A stretch of 64,000 nt of DNA from Ancylothrix sp. D3o (GCF_025370775.1 NZ_JAMXEX010000015.1:1-64000); one strand, 5' to 3'; shown: positions 1 to 9,540, counted from the first letter of the stretch. The notes: a model not told the origin generated them from the sequence alone. Numbers and translations: made by a program.

Positions 1-74
1 GCTCTTTTTATTTCTCTAGCTTCTTTCGTCTGATTAATAAAATCATTTAACTCAGAAATAATGTCCATGTTCAT
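1..74 (-). CDS. N-terminal edge of an IS630-like transposase (partial)
   Basis: Reading leftwards from an ATG at 74 there is an open frame of 24 codons that runs off the window edge. It begins MNMDIISELNDFINQTKEAR and goes on EIKRA. This resembles the helical start of cyanobacterial IS630-family transposases, in which an 'AREIKRA/ARELKRA' stretch precedes the helix-turn-helix. Only the first residues are visible, so the family call rests on recall of that pattern and the state of the rest of the gene is unknown. A truncated group II intron lies immediately upstream of it. Confidence 0.4.
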   Translation of the reverse strand, partial: MNMDIISELNDFINQTKEAREIKR

Positions 75-110
75 TTTAAAATTTAGACAACAATTAATAT
101 TATACCTGTT

Positions 111-638
111 TTGACCTATTTAGGATTGCTATACATCTCACACCGGGTGTGGTTATACCTTTGGCGTTGGGCTAAGCGTAGACATCCCAACAAATCAAAA
201 AGATGGGTTAAACAACGTTACTTCAAGACTATAAAAGGCGCAGATTGGGTCTTTACCTGTATAGGTGAAAATCGAGGAAGAGAGAAGTCATTCACTCTCT
301 ATTCTATTGCATCCACCCCCATTGAACGCCACATAAAGGTCAAGGGAGAAGCGTCACCCGATGATCCGAGCCTAAAAGAATATTGGAAAAAACGCCACCA
401 AAAATACGGTAAAAGCTATTGGGAAAAGAACACCAGCAATTACCAAATAGCTCAGAACCAAAACTGGGTATGCCCCATCTGTGGCGAACCACTTTTCAAC
501 GGTGAGGAAATCGAAACCCATCACATAGTACCTGTAGCGAAAGGTGGAAGGGACGACATCGAAAACCTAACGCATTTACACAGAGCGTGTCACAAGCAGG
601 TACACACATCAAAATCCAAGTTTGAAAGCTTGAAGTAA
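111..638 (+). pseudogene. Group II intron-encoded protein, C-terminal remnant (maturase X end plus HNH)
   Basis: This 175-codon frame matches only the C-terminal part of group II intron reverse transcriptase/maturase proteins. The maturase-like stretch LWRWAKRRHPNKS is followed by an HNH endonuclease with CPICGEP, then the ETHHIVPVAKGGRDD core and HRACHKQVH. The two Cys pairs (CPIC and a later Cys) and the HH dyad are intact. The reverse transcriptase domain, normally several hundred residues upstream, is missing, and the frame opens with a TTG that is not a true start. The homology seems to begin near 130. The intron RNA tail (domains V and VI) follows directly, so the unit is a 5'-truncated intron that cannot encode RT, though the HNH part could still fold. 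Confidence 0.85.
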
Positions 639-643
639 GGCTT

Positions 644-720
644 GAGCCGTGTGAGTGCGAAAGTCTCATGCACGGTTCGAGCTCTTAGGGGCGGGGAGTA
701 ATCCCCAAACCTTACCCGAC
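644..720 (+). ncRNA. Group II intron domain V and 3' end
   Basis: Positions 644-678 form a domain V hairpin: the 5' arm GAGCCGTGTGAG pairs with the 3' arm ending GCACGGTTC, with a GAAA-type terminal loop. The catalytic AGC is present at the base. A domain VI-like segment follows, and the intron ends at CTTACCCGAC, with the conserved AY (AC) at 719-720. The upstream domains I-III are absent. The last 25 bases (696-720) recur exactly at 51728-51752. Confidence 0.85.
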
Positions 721-744
721 ACTCCTTGGGCCTGTGAAACTTTA

Positions 745-1260
745 CTCTTCCGGTTAATGTTATAAAGTCGGTGGATTGGGTGGTACAGGCGGATGTTGAG
801 GGGTTGGTGGGACTCCAAAGGCCGGTGTCAGGTTCGTCCATGTTTTATCTCATGGCCATTTTAGACCGGCTCAAACCAAATGTAGATTACCCGCATTCTA
901 AGTGGGCATCGGCCAGATATCGTATCCCATCGGCACCGAATCTTATCCCACCGGCACCCAACTAAACATGGACTAAATTAGCGCACCGACATCCCCGACG
1001 GACAGAGGTCAGCTTATCCCACCGGCACCCAAATAAACATGAGTAAATCACGCCAAACCACATACCCAACTAAACCGGGGCAATCACGCAATACCACATA
1101 CTCCGAAGCCACTTCGGTAATAAAAGCAGACCACCAGCCTCCTAATTAATTTCCTAAAAAATGCCATCCGCCATCGGCCCCATTTAGTCAACGATCCGCA
1201 AGCAACTCAAGAATCAACTAAACACCCCGGCAAAACGGCAATATTATCGTTCCAATGAGA
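745..1260 (+). repeat. Composite GCCGGTG repeat family, copy 1
   Basis: This gene-free stretch carries recurring modules. A right-arm-like part has GGTGGATTGGGTGG and GGCCGGTGTCAGG. After it come ATTTTAGACCGGCTCAAAC, a run of TCTTATCCCACCGGCACC-type units, AAACATGGACTAAATTA, and an ACGATCCGCAAG module near 1190. The same modules in the same order occur at 3001-3700 and 28595-29015, but sequence identity is only partial. The short ORF at 771-965 lies wholly inside the repeat and is not taken as a gene. From about 1215 to 1426 I see nothing further. Confidence 0.75.
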
Positions 1261-1426
1261 CTAATGTTTGTGTCTGCTACTTGGCTGCTGATGTCAACTT
1301 CGTTATTTCTACCCCATCTAAGCTGATGAAGAGCAGCGAAATGCTTTTCACCAGCATCCTGACAAGAGCAAAGAAAACGCCGCCTACCACCTGCTTTTTA
1401 CAGCGAACTCTCTAAGAGGCGGCCTC

Positions 1427-2473
1427 TTAAACCTCATTAAACAGTTCGGTTCGTAGTTGAGCCACTTTTTCTGTAAATTCCTTCAAGTATTTAGATGATT
1501 TTACATCGTCCATAAAAGCGGCCTTAAAGCTATTTCTTGCAAGCTTCTCAATATCAGCGGCTATTAAATTAAATGTCTCCGCTACTTGCAAATAATTTTC
1601 TACCACATCTGCACCAAACATGGGTGGATCATCTGAGTTTATAGTGACAAAAACTCCTGCATCCATCAACTGCTTTATTGAGTGTTGAGCCATAGTAGGA
1701 AACACTTTTAACTGAATATTACTGACCGGACAAATTGTGAGCGGAATTTGGATGTCTACCAGGTGTTGTACTAATTTATTCTCTTCAATAGCACGCACAC
1801 CGTGATCAATGCGTTCAATCCCCATTGATAGCGCATCCCAGACACTTTCTGGCCCTACATCTTCACCAGCATGAGCAACTAGCCGAAATCCTAATTCTTT
1901 CGCTCTCTCAAATGCAGCTTTATGACGAGATGCAGGATTACCGGCTTCTTTACTATCCATACCAATACCAATGATTCCTACATCATGGCGACTGGCATGG
2001 GCTAATTCCACCATATTCAAGCTCACTTCTTTCTCAGTAGTTCTGTCGATATCAGCAATAAACCACATCTCAACATTATATTTTTCTTGAGCAATTTTGC
2101 GCCCTCTCGCAATGCCTTCATTGACTATATGCCAAGGAATTCCACGTCTCTGATGTGCGTCATAACTCAAGAATACCTCGCGGTAAGTAATTTTTTGTCG
2201 CGCTGCATCTGCTCCTAATTCTACTGTAACCGTCTCAAAATCGTTAGCCGTTTTTAAGGTTGATGCCGTAAATGATAAAATGTCAATAAATTGGTTAAGA
2301 TTTTTAAATTCAAAAAAATTCCTCGCACCTGCTTCATTTTCAAAGGGTAACTCAATAGAATTACTTAGGGCTAACTTCAATAGAGTAGCCGGTTGAATTG
2401 AACCTTCTAAATGACAGTGCAATTCGGCTTTAGGAATATTTTGAATAAATGCTCTTAATTCTGAGGTAAGCAT
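1427..2473 (-). CDS. add: Adenosine deaminase (amidohydrolase family)
   Basis: The protein (348 residues from this start) shows the metal-dependent adenosine/adenine deaminase signature. ELHCHLEGS near the N-terminus supplies zinc-binding histidines, HAGED in the middle supplies a histidine and acidic residues, IDHGVR follows, and SDDPPMFG near the C-terminus supplies the catalytic aspartates. Length fits the family (330-360). It should deaminate adenosine, or possibly adenine, in purine salvage in the cytosol; the sequence alone does not settle the substrate. I chose the ATG at 2473 over a TTG 39 bases upstream because a GGGAG Shine-Dalgarno sits about 9 bases before it and the family begins close to that point. 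The gene stands alone between repeat-rich stretches. Confidence 0.88.
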   Translation of the reverse strand: MLTSELRAFIQNIPKAELHCHLEGSIQPATLLKLALSNSIELPFENEAGARNFFEFKNLNQFIDILSFTASTLKTANDFETVTVELGADAARQKITYREVFLSYDAHQRRGIPWHIVNEGIARGRKIAQEKYNVEMWFIADIDRTTEKEVSLNMVELAHASRHDVGIIGIGMDSKEAGNPASRHKAAFERAKELGFRLVAHAGEDVGPESVWDALSMGIERIDHGVRAIEENKLVQHLVDIQIPLTICPVSNIQLKVFPTMAQHSIKQLMDAGVFVTINSDDPPMFGADVVENYLQVAETFNLIAADIEKLARNSFKAAFMDDVKSSKYLKEFTEKVAQLRTELFNEV

Positions 2474-2513
2474 AACCGCTGCTCCCAAAACTACATGACA
2501 GTTTGTTGACAAG

Positions 2514-3000
2514 GAAATATTAAGGTAGTCGGGTTTGATTTACCAATTACCTAAACTGGGGCTAAGGTATTCAGAAATTCTGAATTTACTATTAGCCTAT
2601 TAACGATAATTTTATCTTAGCATTTTTTTAGCTAAAATCATGTCCCAAAAAAAGTTCCGGCTACTAAAATATATTCGGCTCACGGGGCTAACAAAGTTAA
2701 GCGGTCTTTCTTTATCAAGTTTTTAGGTGCTTTTTTAATTGTATTTACAGTAAAATTAGTATCAATAACCCTGTCAATAAGCAGCTATTGTGTTAGGCTT
2801 GATTTGTCAAGTTTTTAGTTTGATTTTAACTGGAATGACCCCTTGGTTTTGGCCTAAGCTGTGTTTCTTTTCAGCTAATGAACTCCCATAAGGGGGCTGA
2901 AATCATACATTGCCCGTAACTATGCCAGCAATTTCTCATCTTTTCCAACCAATAAATCCCCCAAAGACACAGAAATCGCGGAAGAAGTGGGGAACGTGGA
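2514..3000. other. Intergenic, no gene recognised
   Basis: This is AT-rich DNA upstream of the deaminase gene. Around 2915-3045 the plus strand reads as an open stretch containing NKSPKDTEIAEEVG and then NLPAWGM, which could be the end of a decayed gene, but I do not recognise it and there is no start. The wording near 3010-3035 (GCCAGCGTGGGGGATGTTGA) recurs at about 4770. Confidence 0.4.
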
Positions 3001-3700
3001 GAGGCCGATTAATCTGCCAGCGTGGGGGATGTTGAAAGGCGGGTGAAACTTTAAGGGTTGGTGGAACTCGCTTTTAGCCGGTGCATTCCCGAAAAGCCGG
3101 TGGAACTCGCTCGTGCCTATGAAAATCGCTCGTGCCGGTGTCTCGCTCGTCCACGCTTCATTTCATGGAATTTCACAGGGCGACTAAAACAAAATGTAAA
3201 TTATCGGCAGCCCAGGCGGACACCGGCCAATATCGTATCCCACCGGCACAAACTAAAACATGGGCAAATTAGAGCACCGGCCCCCCAAAAACCTAGACAA
3301 ATCCCATACACCGGCACCCCAAAAAACCGGGACAAATTACGCAATACCCCAATAAACATGGGCAAATCACGCAATACCACCGGCCTCTATTAACTCCAAA
3401 TAATGGGATCAGCCACCGGCCCCCTTTACCCCACGATCCGCAAGGCCCTCCAAAGTCAAGAGAAAATTTATGTGGATTCACCGGCACCCCTAGATATTAC
3501 AGCGCTGGTGGATCTTGCCGAGGCGGTGGATTGGGTGGGACAGTCGGATCTGTCGGGGGCCGGTGGATCTTGCCGAGGCGGTGGATCTGTCGGGGGCCGG
3601 TGGATCTGTCGGGGGCCGATGGATGGGGTGGCACAGGCAAATTTCGCTCGTGCCGGTAGATGCGATGATACGAGTGAATTTTATGAGTCCGATTGATACA
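3001..3700 (+). repeat. Composite GCCGGTG repeat family, copy 2 (longest)
   Basis: This is the most complete copy in the window. The left part has GTGGAACTCGC units and GTGTCTCGCTCGTCCACG. The middle has many CACCGGC(C) units separated by AAACATGGGCAAATTA and ACAAATTACGCAATACC, then CCAAATAATGGGATCAGCC, CACCGGCCCCCTTTACCC and ACGATCCGCAAG. The right part is a tandem of a roughly 20-base unit, GCCGGTGGATCTGTCGGGG, at about 3557-3625. CACCGGC in the left-middle and GCCGGTG in the right are complementary, so the element could fold as a long imperfect inverted repeat. ORFs at 3058-3393 and 3403-3760 are low-complexity by-products. Confidence 0.78.
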
Positions 3701-3877
3701 GAACCTATTGGTGAAATTAGAAAATTAAAAAGGCCGATTAAAAAATATTTCCATCTATGATCTGGAAAGCAACGCTCAGCACCTATCGGCTGTGTAAGTA
3801 GGGGGCATCAAGTTTAGCCGTAACGCACCATTAAATGTGATAGCTTTAAATTAGACCTTTATGTCGAATCGTCTATT

Positions 3878-4294
3878 GTGGCTAAAGATCGTTTTCATCA
3901 AGTTGTTAAAATGGCTCTTACGAAGGATGGGTGGAATATTACTCACGACCCACTTAAGATTAAAGTAGGTGGTGTAGAGATGGAAATTGATTTAGGAGCA
4001 GAACGATTACTTGCAGCAGAGCGAGGAGATGAAAAAATTGCAGTGGAAATCAAAAGTTTTTTAGCCAGTGCTTCGGCAATTTCAGAGTTTCATACAGCAC
4101 TAGGAGAATTTATTAATTATCGGGCTGCATTACGCCGTGAAGAACCAGAGCGTATTCTCTATCTTGCTATACCAGATCTAATTTATAACAGCTTTTTTCA
4201 CCTTGATTTTCCAGCATCAGTGCTGCAAGAAAATTCCGTGAAGTTGATTATTTACGATATTGAAGTGGAGCAAATTTCACAAGGTCAGGACTAA
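3878..4294 (+). CDS. xisH: XisH family protein
   Basis: The 138-residue product matches the XisH family named after the fdxN-element excision controlling factor of Anabaena. It opens AKDRFHQVVKMALTKDGWNI and contains DPLKIKVGG, MEIDLGAERLLAAERG, KIAVEIKSFL and the FHTALGEFINYRAAL segment. The E-x-K (VEIKSF) with an upstream Asp suggests a PD-(D/E)XK nuclease-like fold. XisH/XisI pairs are very common in filamentous cyanobacteria far from any excision element, and their role there is unclear. The start is a GTG with no strong ribosome site. xisI follows directly. GCCGGTG repeats on both sides suggest an accessory module. Confidence 0.88.
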   Translation: MAKDRFHQVVKMALTKDGWNITHDPLKIKVGGVEMEIDLGAERLLAAERGDEKIAVEIKSFLASASAISEFHTALGEFINYRAALRREEPERILYLAIPDLIYNSFFHLDFPASVLQENSVKLIIYDIEVEQISQGQD

Positions 4295-4338
4295 CCGATA
4301 AACTAAGCCTCTATCAGCAGATTGTCCAGCAGATATTG

Positions 4339-4629
4339 ATGGATTATGCTGAAGTTAAACCAGCTTATGGTGATATTGAAGTTGAAACTATCTTTGATAC
4401 ACAACGAAACCACTATCAAATTGTCCATTTGGGGTGGCAGCATAAACGTTGGGTTCATCATTGTATAGTACATCTTGATATTCGTAATGAAAAAATCTGG
4501 ATTTTTTACAATTCAACCGAGCATGATATTGCAGCAGATTTAGTAAATTTAGGTGTACCAAAACAAGATATTGTGTTAGGTTTTTATCCTCCTTTCATGC
4601 GGGAAATGAGTGATTATGCTGTGGGCTAA
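4339..4629 (+). CDS. xisI: XisI family protein, normal start codon apparently lost
   Basis: The family pattern is clear: the open frame reads DKLSLYQQIVQQILMDYAEV, then AYGDIEVETIFDTQRNHYQI, VHHCIVHLDIRNEKIWI, GVPKQDIVLGFYPP and a final YAVG. XisI is normally about 112 residues, and the homologous reading frame here starts at 4294, overlapping the xisH stop. In this family xisI typically begins as TAATGGATAAACT; here the bases are TAACCGATAAACT, so the expected ATG at 4294-4296 reads ACC. The frame is open from 4264, but the first usable ATG is 4339 (TTG at 4336), which would drop about 15 N-terminal residues. The gene may be translated from there or be inactive. Confidence 0.7.
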   Translation: MDYAEVKPAYGDIEVETIFDTQRNHYQIVHLGWQHKRWVHHCIVHLDIRNEKIWIFYNSTEHDIAADLVNLGVPKQDIVLGFYPPFMREMSDYAVG

Positions 4630-4689
4630 AAGTAGGAGCATTACAGAACAGAAGCCATAGCAGAAGTTAGCTCTATTTTTTCATCTTGA

Positions 4690-4855
4690 AACGATGGACT
4701 TTTCGGGGCCGGTGGATATTGAGACACCGGCTTCTGCGGAGGGAGTAGAGGATGCAAGAGGCCGGTGAATTTGCCAGCGTGGGGGGATGTTGAAAAGGCC
4801 GGTGGAACGCTTGGGGGCCGGTGGATTTTTAGGGGCCGGTGGATCTGTTAGGACT
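4690..4855 (+). repeat. GCCGGTG repeat, right-arm fragment
   Basis: Five GGCCGGTG(G/A)A units occur at irregular spacing. One stretch (GCCAGCGTGGGGGGATGTTG) matches the left edge of copy 2 near 3016-3036. No CACCGGC-rich middle section is present, so this looks like a partial copy. Confidence 0.65.
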
Positions 4856-5270
4856 CACCTTAAATATTTGTGTTAAATCATTGATTGTATATCCATCGTA
4901 GCTCAATTTAATACACTGCGCTCTTTGTCTTACTTGGTGATATTTACTACGTTTAGAAAATTTTATAACATCTTAATTTTTTTCGGCGCTTAAGCCTTTA
5001 ATAAAACGCATATTAAAATGTTTTATTGCCCGATTGTTTGGCCATTTATAACATGAAAACATAAAAATTTTAACATAAAAAATTAATTGAGCCTGATTAT
5101 TTATTAATATTCTGTAACCATCTGAGCTAAATGGATTATTATTAATCTATTGATTACTAATTATTTAGTGTAATTTTACAAGAAATTGGTATCAAACGCC
5201 TCTTTCTATTACTGATTTTTATTTTAGAAACTGATAGAAAAGGGATATAACTACTCACCCAGACTTGATA
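4856..5270. other. Intergenic, no gene recognised
   Basis: This is strongly AT-rich DNA downstream of the CHAT gene (which reads towards it) and of the repeat fragment. I see no ORF with family resemblance, no clear terminator hairpin and no RNA gene. Confidence 0.4.
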
Positions 5271-7685
5271 TTATTCGGCTTGACCGATTAAAATAAAACC
5301 GGCCCAATCTTTGGGCTTGGGATAATTTTTCATCGTAATTAACATCGCTTGACGCAAGGCTTGGGCTTTATCAGGGGTTTGTTGGAGTTGCTGATAAAAT
5401 GTTTCCATCAGTTCAAAGGTTGGAGTATCGTCAACTGTCCACAGGGAAACAATTAAACTCGTAACGCCAGCCGCCATTAAGGAACGAGATAACCCTAAAA
5501 CCCCATCGCTGGTAATAGTTCCTGCTCCTGCATTACAAGCACTTAAAACCACTAAATCAGCCGTTAAATTTAACTGGAGAATTTCCTTTGAGGTGAGTAA
5601 ACCATCATCAGAAACAGAGGTGGAAAGGACGACCGCACCTGGAATTCCAGACTCGGTTAAATCACTCATAATTCCGTGAGTAGCAAGATGAATATAACGG
5701 GCATTTTCTATTCGTTGAATGACGTTAGATTCGGTGGCATTTTCACCTAATAAGGGTTCAGTTTTAAGCATTTTAGCAATAGCGATAGCTTCTTTTTCAC
5801 TGGCGGGAAGCGGGTTTAAAAGTTGGGGTTCTTCTCCAGGGACGAAAGCAAATTTGGGCATAATTGGATTGCCCAGAACTAAAGCTATATCACCTTGATT
5901 TCGTTGCTCTTTCTCTGCCGTTAATTGTAACAATTGAATCGACGGGGAAGTTAAAATAGTATGCTTTTGAATTAGATAATTTCCTTTTTCATCTACTAAA
6001 GCCTGAAAAGGAACTAAGAATAAGTCTTGATGAGGAATAAAAATAACCCGGTCTTCGGGATTTTCGGGTAATAAATCTGCAATGGGTTCAATTAAAAGCT
6101 CATACAGTTTATTTAATTGCCTATTTAATTGTTCGTCATTCATCTGCTGTACCGTCAGTGATGAAATCCCTGAGTCTAAACTAGCACGAGTTCCCCGAAC
6201 TAGCTCATTTAGGGAAGGAAGTGCTGGCAGTTCTTCTGGACTTAACATCGGAACAAGGTTATCTGTCTTTAAATTCGTTAAATCAACAGACCGAAACTGC
6301 ACAGCACCATTAGGTTGTACAACCCAAATTAGTAATGTAGAATTTTGCTTAAATTCATCAACAATAACCGAATATTCAACTAAGGTGGCATTTTGCAGTT
6401 TAGCCACTTTTTGAATATCCGAAAAATTAGGGGGTTTTACAGAAATTGAGGTTAATCTTTCCGGTGATATATTATTTTGTGCTACTAACTCAACAAACGC
6501 TCTTGCTCTGCCGCGTTCAGCAATTTCTAACGCTTTTTCAATTTGGTTTTGCTCAATTAATACCTGTTGCAAAACGCCATAACTTTTTGATAACGTTTCA
6601 AAGAAAGAAACTTTATTTCCATCACTTAATCCTGGGCGTAAAGACTCCACAGTTTCAATGGCAGAATAGAGGGTTTGAGTAGCTTCAGCAAGTTTGCCAA
6701 CTTCAAACTCAGCAGATCCAATATTAATTAATGTGACCGCTTCTCCCCGTTTATCTCCGATATTTTGGCGAACTTTTAAAGCTTTTTGATAGAACGGGAA
6801 AGCTTGAGAGTGTTGATTTTGAATTCGATAAATATAACCGATATTATTTAAAGCTTGTCCAACCGCTTCTAAATCTCCGATTTTTTCCATTATAGGCAAG
6901 CCTTCTTGATATAACCTTAAGGCTTTTTCATACTCTTTAAAACGTTCATAAACGGCTCCTAAATTAATCGTTACTTGACCAATACCTTGAGCATCCTGTT
7001 CTTGTTTGGCTAAAGTTAAGGATTGTTCAAAAGCCAGTTTAGCTTGTTGATATTCGCCTAAAGAAACATAAGCTGCACCGATATTATTGAAAAGAATTCC
7101 TTCTGTCCAGCTATCATCTAAAGTTTTAACTACAGTTAAGGCTTGTTGAAAGTAGGATAACGAGTTTCGATGCTGTCCTAAAACCCGATAAATAGTACCT
7201 AAATTCGATAAAATATTGACTTCTCCTGACTTTTCGTCTAGTTTCTGAACCAATTTTAAAGCTTTTTCAAATCCTTGAATTGCCTGGGGATATTGACCTA
7301 AAATAAAATAGGCAGTGGCTTGATTATTTAAGGCTAAACTTATCCCTTCTTCATCGTTTAATTCTTGAGACAGTTTTAAAGCCTTTGTCGCCAACTGAAG
7401 GGCAAGTTGAGCGTTCCCTGTATTGCGGTGAACTAAGGCTAAATCATTAAGATAGGTAGCTTCTAAAATTTTATTTTGTTGTTGTTGTGCGAGCGCCAAT
7501 AACTTCTCTAAAGTGAGACGTGCCTCCTCAAACTTTCCTTGATCAATGAATTCGGATGTACTCTTATACATCCGTTCTAACTCAGCATTTGACTGAGCGA
7601 ATGCCACAGGTATCATCAAGCCAAATTGTAATTGCATCAACACTGTAATGCTCAAAAGACCCCAACGAGAAATATTGAAACCCAT
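5271..7685 (-). CDS. Secreted TPR-CHAT domain protein (caspase-like peptidase)
   Basis: The 804 residues open with a hydrophobic signal-like segment ending PVAFAQS (about 30 residues), so export is likely. About eight tetratricopeptide repeats follow (residues 35-370, with recurring NNIGxxY and ALxLxQ patterns), then a linker and a C-terminal CHAT domain from about residue 540. The CHAT catalytic pair is visible: His in HLATHG at about residue 670 and Cys in LSACNAGAG at about residue 717. CHAT domains belong to the separase/caspase clan. Many cyanobacteria encode TPR-CHAT proteins next to sigma-70-like and DUF1822 genes, as here. It is transcribed away from the sigma-like gene, with only 85 bases between the two starts. 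Its substrate is unknown. Confidence 0.88.
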   Translation of the reverse strand: MGFNISRWGLLSITVLMQLQFGLMIPVAFAQSNAELERMYKSTSEFIDQGKFEEARLTLEKLLALAQQQQNKILEATYLNDLALVHRNTGNAQLALQLATKALKLSQELNDEEGISLALNNQATAYFILGQYPQAIQGFEKALKLVQKLDEKSGEVNILSNLGTIYRVLGQHRNSLSYFQQALTVVKTLDDSWTEGILFNNIGAAYVSLGEYQQAKLAFEQSLTLAKQEQDAQGIGQVTINLGAVYERFKEYEKALRLYQEGLPIMEKIGDLEAVGQALNNIGYIYRIQNQHSQAFPFYQKALKVRQNIGDKRGEAVTLINIGSAEFEVGKLAEATQTLYSAIETVESLRPGLSDGNKVSFFETLSKSYGVLQQVLIEQNQIEKALEIAERGRARAFVELVAQNNISPERLTSISVKPPNFSDIQKVAKLQNATLVEYSVIVDEFKQNSTLLIWVVQPNGAVQFRSVDLTNLKTDNLVPMLSPEELPALPSLNELVRGTRASLDSGISSLTVQQMNDEQLNRQLNKLYELLIEPIADLLPENPEDRVIFIPHQDLFLVPFQALVDEKGNYLIQKHTILTSPSIQLLQLTAEKEQRNQGDIALVLGNPIMPKFAFVPGEEPQLLNPLPASEKEAIAIAKMLKTEPLLGENATESNVIQRIENARYIHLATHGIMSDLTESGIPGAVVLSTSVSDDGLLTSKEILQLNLTADLVVLSACNAGAGTITSDGVLGLSRSLMAAGVTSLIVSLWTVDDTPTFELMETFYQQLQQTPDKAQALRQAMLITMKNYPKPKDWAGFILIGQAE

Positions 7686-7770
7686 AAATTTTTAGAATAA
7701 AAAATATCGACTTAATTTGCTAAAATCTTACCTGATATTGGAATTTACCCTTTATTAATCCAAAATCGAA
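7686..7770. promoter_or_regulatory. Short divergent control region between CHAT and sigma-like genes
   Basis: Only 85 bases separate the two start codons, so promoters for both genes must lie here or inside the neighbouring coding sequence. The stretch is AT-rich. I cannot single out confident -35/-10 boxes. Confidence 0.4.
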
Positions 7771-8412
7771 ATGACTGGACTCGACGAACAACTCCGGAAA
7801 CTCATTGCTGAAACCTGCAAACACTCCCCCAAAAGTGTTGAACGTCGTAAGGGTTTTACTCAAATTATTCGCCTGATTCAGAAATCGGGTAAATTGTGGC
7901 ACGAGTCTACTCCAGACTATGAAGACGCATGGCAACACACCATGACTTTTCTTTACCTAAATCTTTGTGAAGCGAGGACGGCAGCCCAGTATGACCCAGA
8001 CAAAGCAAGTATTATCACCTGGCTTAATTTTTATCTTAAAGGACGTTTAAAAGATTATCACCGAAAACATCAACAGCAGCAACAACGTTACATTTCTACA
8101 GATATTCCCCTCTGTGAAAATCTCAATCTTCTCGATACATTGGAAGCACCTCCTGATATTCCACCGATTTTAGAAGAAGTTCGTCACTGGGCGCAAACTG
8201 ATGCCACTGGAGAGTTACGCAACAGTCACGTTCGCAGACGTCCAGACATAACGTGCCAATTGTTAATTTTAAGTCGCTTGCCTCCAGAAACCAACTGGGA
8301 ACAGCTTGCGAAGGAGTTGGGAGTTCCAGTCAGTACCTTAAGTAGCTTTTATGAAAGAAATTGTCGCAAGTTTTTGCGTAATTTTGCTCGGTCACAGGGA
8401 TATCTTGAGTAG
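7771..8412 (+). CDS. Sigma-70-like factor of the cyanobacterial CHAT/DUF1822 cluster
   Basis: This 213-residue protein has the layout of a small group of cyanobacterial sigma-70-family proteins. The sigma region 2-like part is YEDAWQHTMTFLYLNL, then DPDKASIITWLNFYLKGRLK, where YDP..A...TWLN..L is typical of region 2. After a linker, the region 4-like helix-turn-helix is NWEQLAKELGVPVSTLSSFY. It lacks the extended region 1.2 and 3 of housekeeping sigmas. It probably acts as, or derives from, an alternative sigma that controls its neighbours; this is inference from position. The DUF1822 gene follows after 81 bases on the same strand. Confidence 0.78.
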   Translation: MTGLDEQLRKLIAETCKHSPKSVERRKGFTQIIRLIQKSGKLWHESTPDYEDAWQHTMTFLYLNLCEARTAAQYDPDKASIITWLNFYLKGRLKDYHRKHQQQQQRYISTDIPLCENLNLLDTLEAPPDIPPILEEVRHWAQTDATGELRNSHVRRRPDITCQLLILSRLPPETNWEQLAKELGVPVSTLSSFYERNCRKFLRNFARSQGYLE

Positions 8413-8493
8413 TTGACTGGTGACAGCGAAGCACTGAGCCTGTCGAAGTGTTGACAGTTCTGAAGAGAGGCTAGGGGTTAAAAAAGAGGAAAA

Positions 8494-9423
8494 ATGGCTA
8501 ATAAAGGTTTGAATTTGGAAGATTACGCTTTACCCATTGTCATATCCCAGGAAGCGAGGGATATTGCCACACAATTTGCGTTGCGACATCCGAAAGGGGG
8601 TAAGCGAGAACAGGTTTATCTGAATACATTGGCAGTTTGGGGGGTTCATTGTTATTTAAAATGGATGCAAATTGCAACGGAATTAGAGATGAGTGATAGT
8701 TGGAACCCCATTACTCAACTCTGTGGAAATGTGGCAGATTTAAAGATAACTGATGTAGGACGTTTAGAATGCCGGCCGGTGCGAGAAGAACAACAAATGG
8801 TGATAATTCCTCCAGAGGTTAGAATTGACCGAATTGGATATGTTGTGGTGCGGATTTTGGAGTCTTTAAAAACAGCAGAGATTTTAGGGTTTGTCCCAAC
8901 TATTTCGCAGGAAATTTTACCCTTAGCACAGTTACAACCTATCGAAGAATTGTTAGTTTACTTAAATCCATCTCAACCCGGAGTATTTCAAACTCCTGTC
9001 CGATTAAGTTTATGGTTGATTGATGAATTTGAGGGGCTTTGGCAGTCGGTTTCTCGGCAACCTGCTTTAGGATTAAGAAATTCATCGCGCAGTGATGAAG
9101 AGTTTGTTCAAGGAGCCAAATTAATTGATTTAAAAATGCAGTTGGGGAGTCAATCTGTTGTTTTGTGGGTGGCATTAACTCCAGAAACACAAGGACAAAT
9201 TGCCGTCAGGGTTCGCTTATATCCTGCCCCCCAAGATAGCTATTTACCGCCGAATGTTCAACTAATTTTAGTTTCTGAAACCGGGGAAATTTTATCGGAA
9301 GTTCAATCGCGTTTACAAGATAATTATATCCAACTCCCTCGGTTTCGAGGAATGCCAGAAGAACGATTTAAGATCACCGTTCGTTTAGCGGAGGCATCTG
9401 TGACAGAAATATTTATTTTTTGA
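8494..9423 (+). CDS. DUF1822 family protein
   Basis: The 309-residue product shows the DUF1822 pattern. The N-terminal RHPKGGKREQVYLNTLAVW is followed by VHCYLKWMQI, which places a conserved aromatic-rich helix early. The long beta-rich middle carries CRPV and PPEVRIDRIGYVVV, then FLVYLNP-like and WLIDEF segments. The C-terminal part is FRGMPEERFKITVRLAEAS. The family's biochemical role is not known to me. It is almost confined to cyanobacteria and is regularly found between a sigma-like gene and a CHAT-CHASE2 gene, the order seen here. The start is ATG 8494, preceded by an AGAGGAAAAA ribosome site. Confidence 0.8.
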   Translation: MANKGLNLEDYALPIVISQEARDIATQFALRHPKGGKREQVYLNTLAVWGVHCYLKWMQIATELEMSDSWNPITQLCGNVADLKITDVGRLECRPVREEQQMVIIPPEVRIDRIGYVVVRILESLKTAEILGFVPTISQEILPLAQLQPIEELLVYLNPSQPGVFQTPVRLSLWLIDEFEGLWQSVSRQPALGLRNSSRSDEEFVQGAKLIDLKMQLGSQSVVLWVALTPETQGQIAVRVRLYPAPQDSYLPPNVQLILVSETGEILSEVQSRLQDNYIQLPRFRGMPEERFKITVRLAEASVTEIFIF

Positions 9424-9540
9424 TGATTTTCAAAAGTTGTAGAGAGGGTGACTTCAAAAAATTTTTTAATTTATAGTAAGCTATAAGTTGTTACCCTCAA
9501 CTTTGTGATGCTACCAACCCAAATTATTGACGAAAGTGAT

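Noticed and set aside
771-965. 64-codon ORF after the group II intron
   Set aside because: It is read through repeat modules shared with two other intergenic copies.
3557-3625. Tandem of a 20-base unit, at first sight like a CRISPR array
   Set aside because: The units are directly adjacent with no unique spacers, and the unit is part of a dispersed repeat.
3058-3760. Three overlapping ORFs of 80-110 codons
   Set aside because: They lie wholly in the GCCGGTG repeat, have repeat-derived Gly/Trp/Arg-rich sequence and no ribosome sites.
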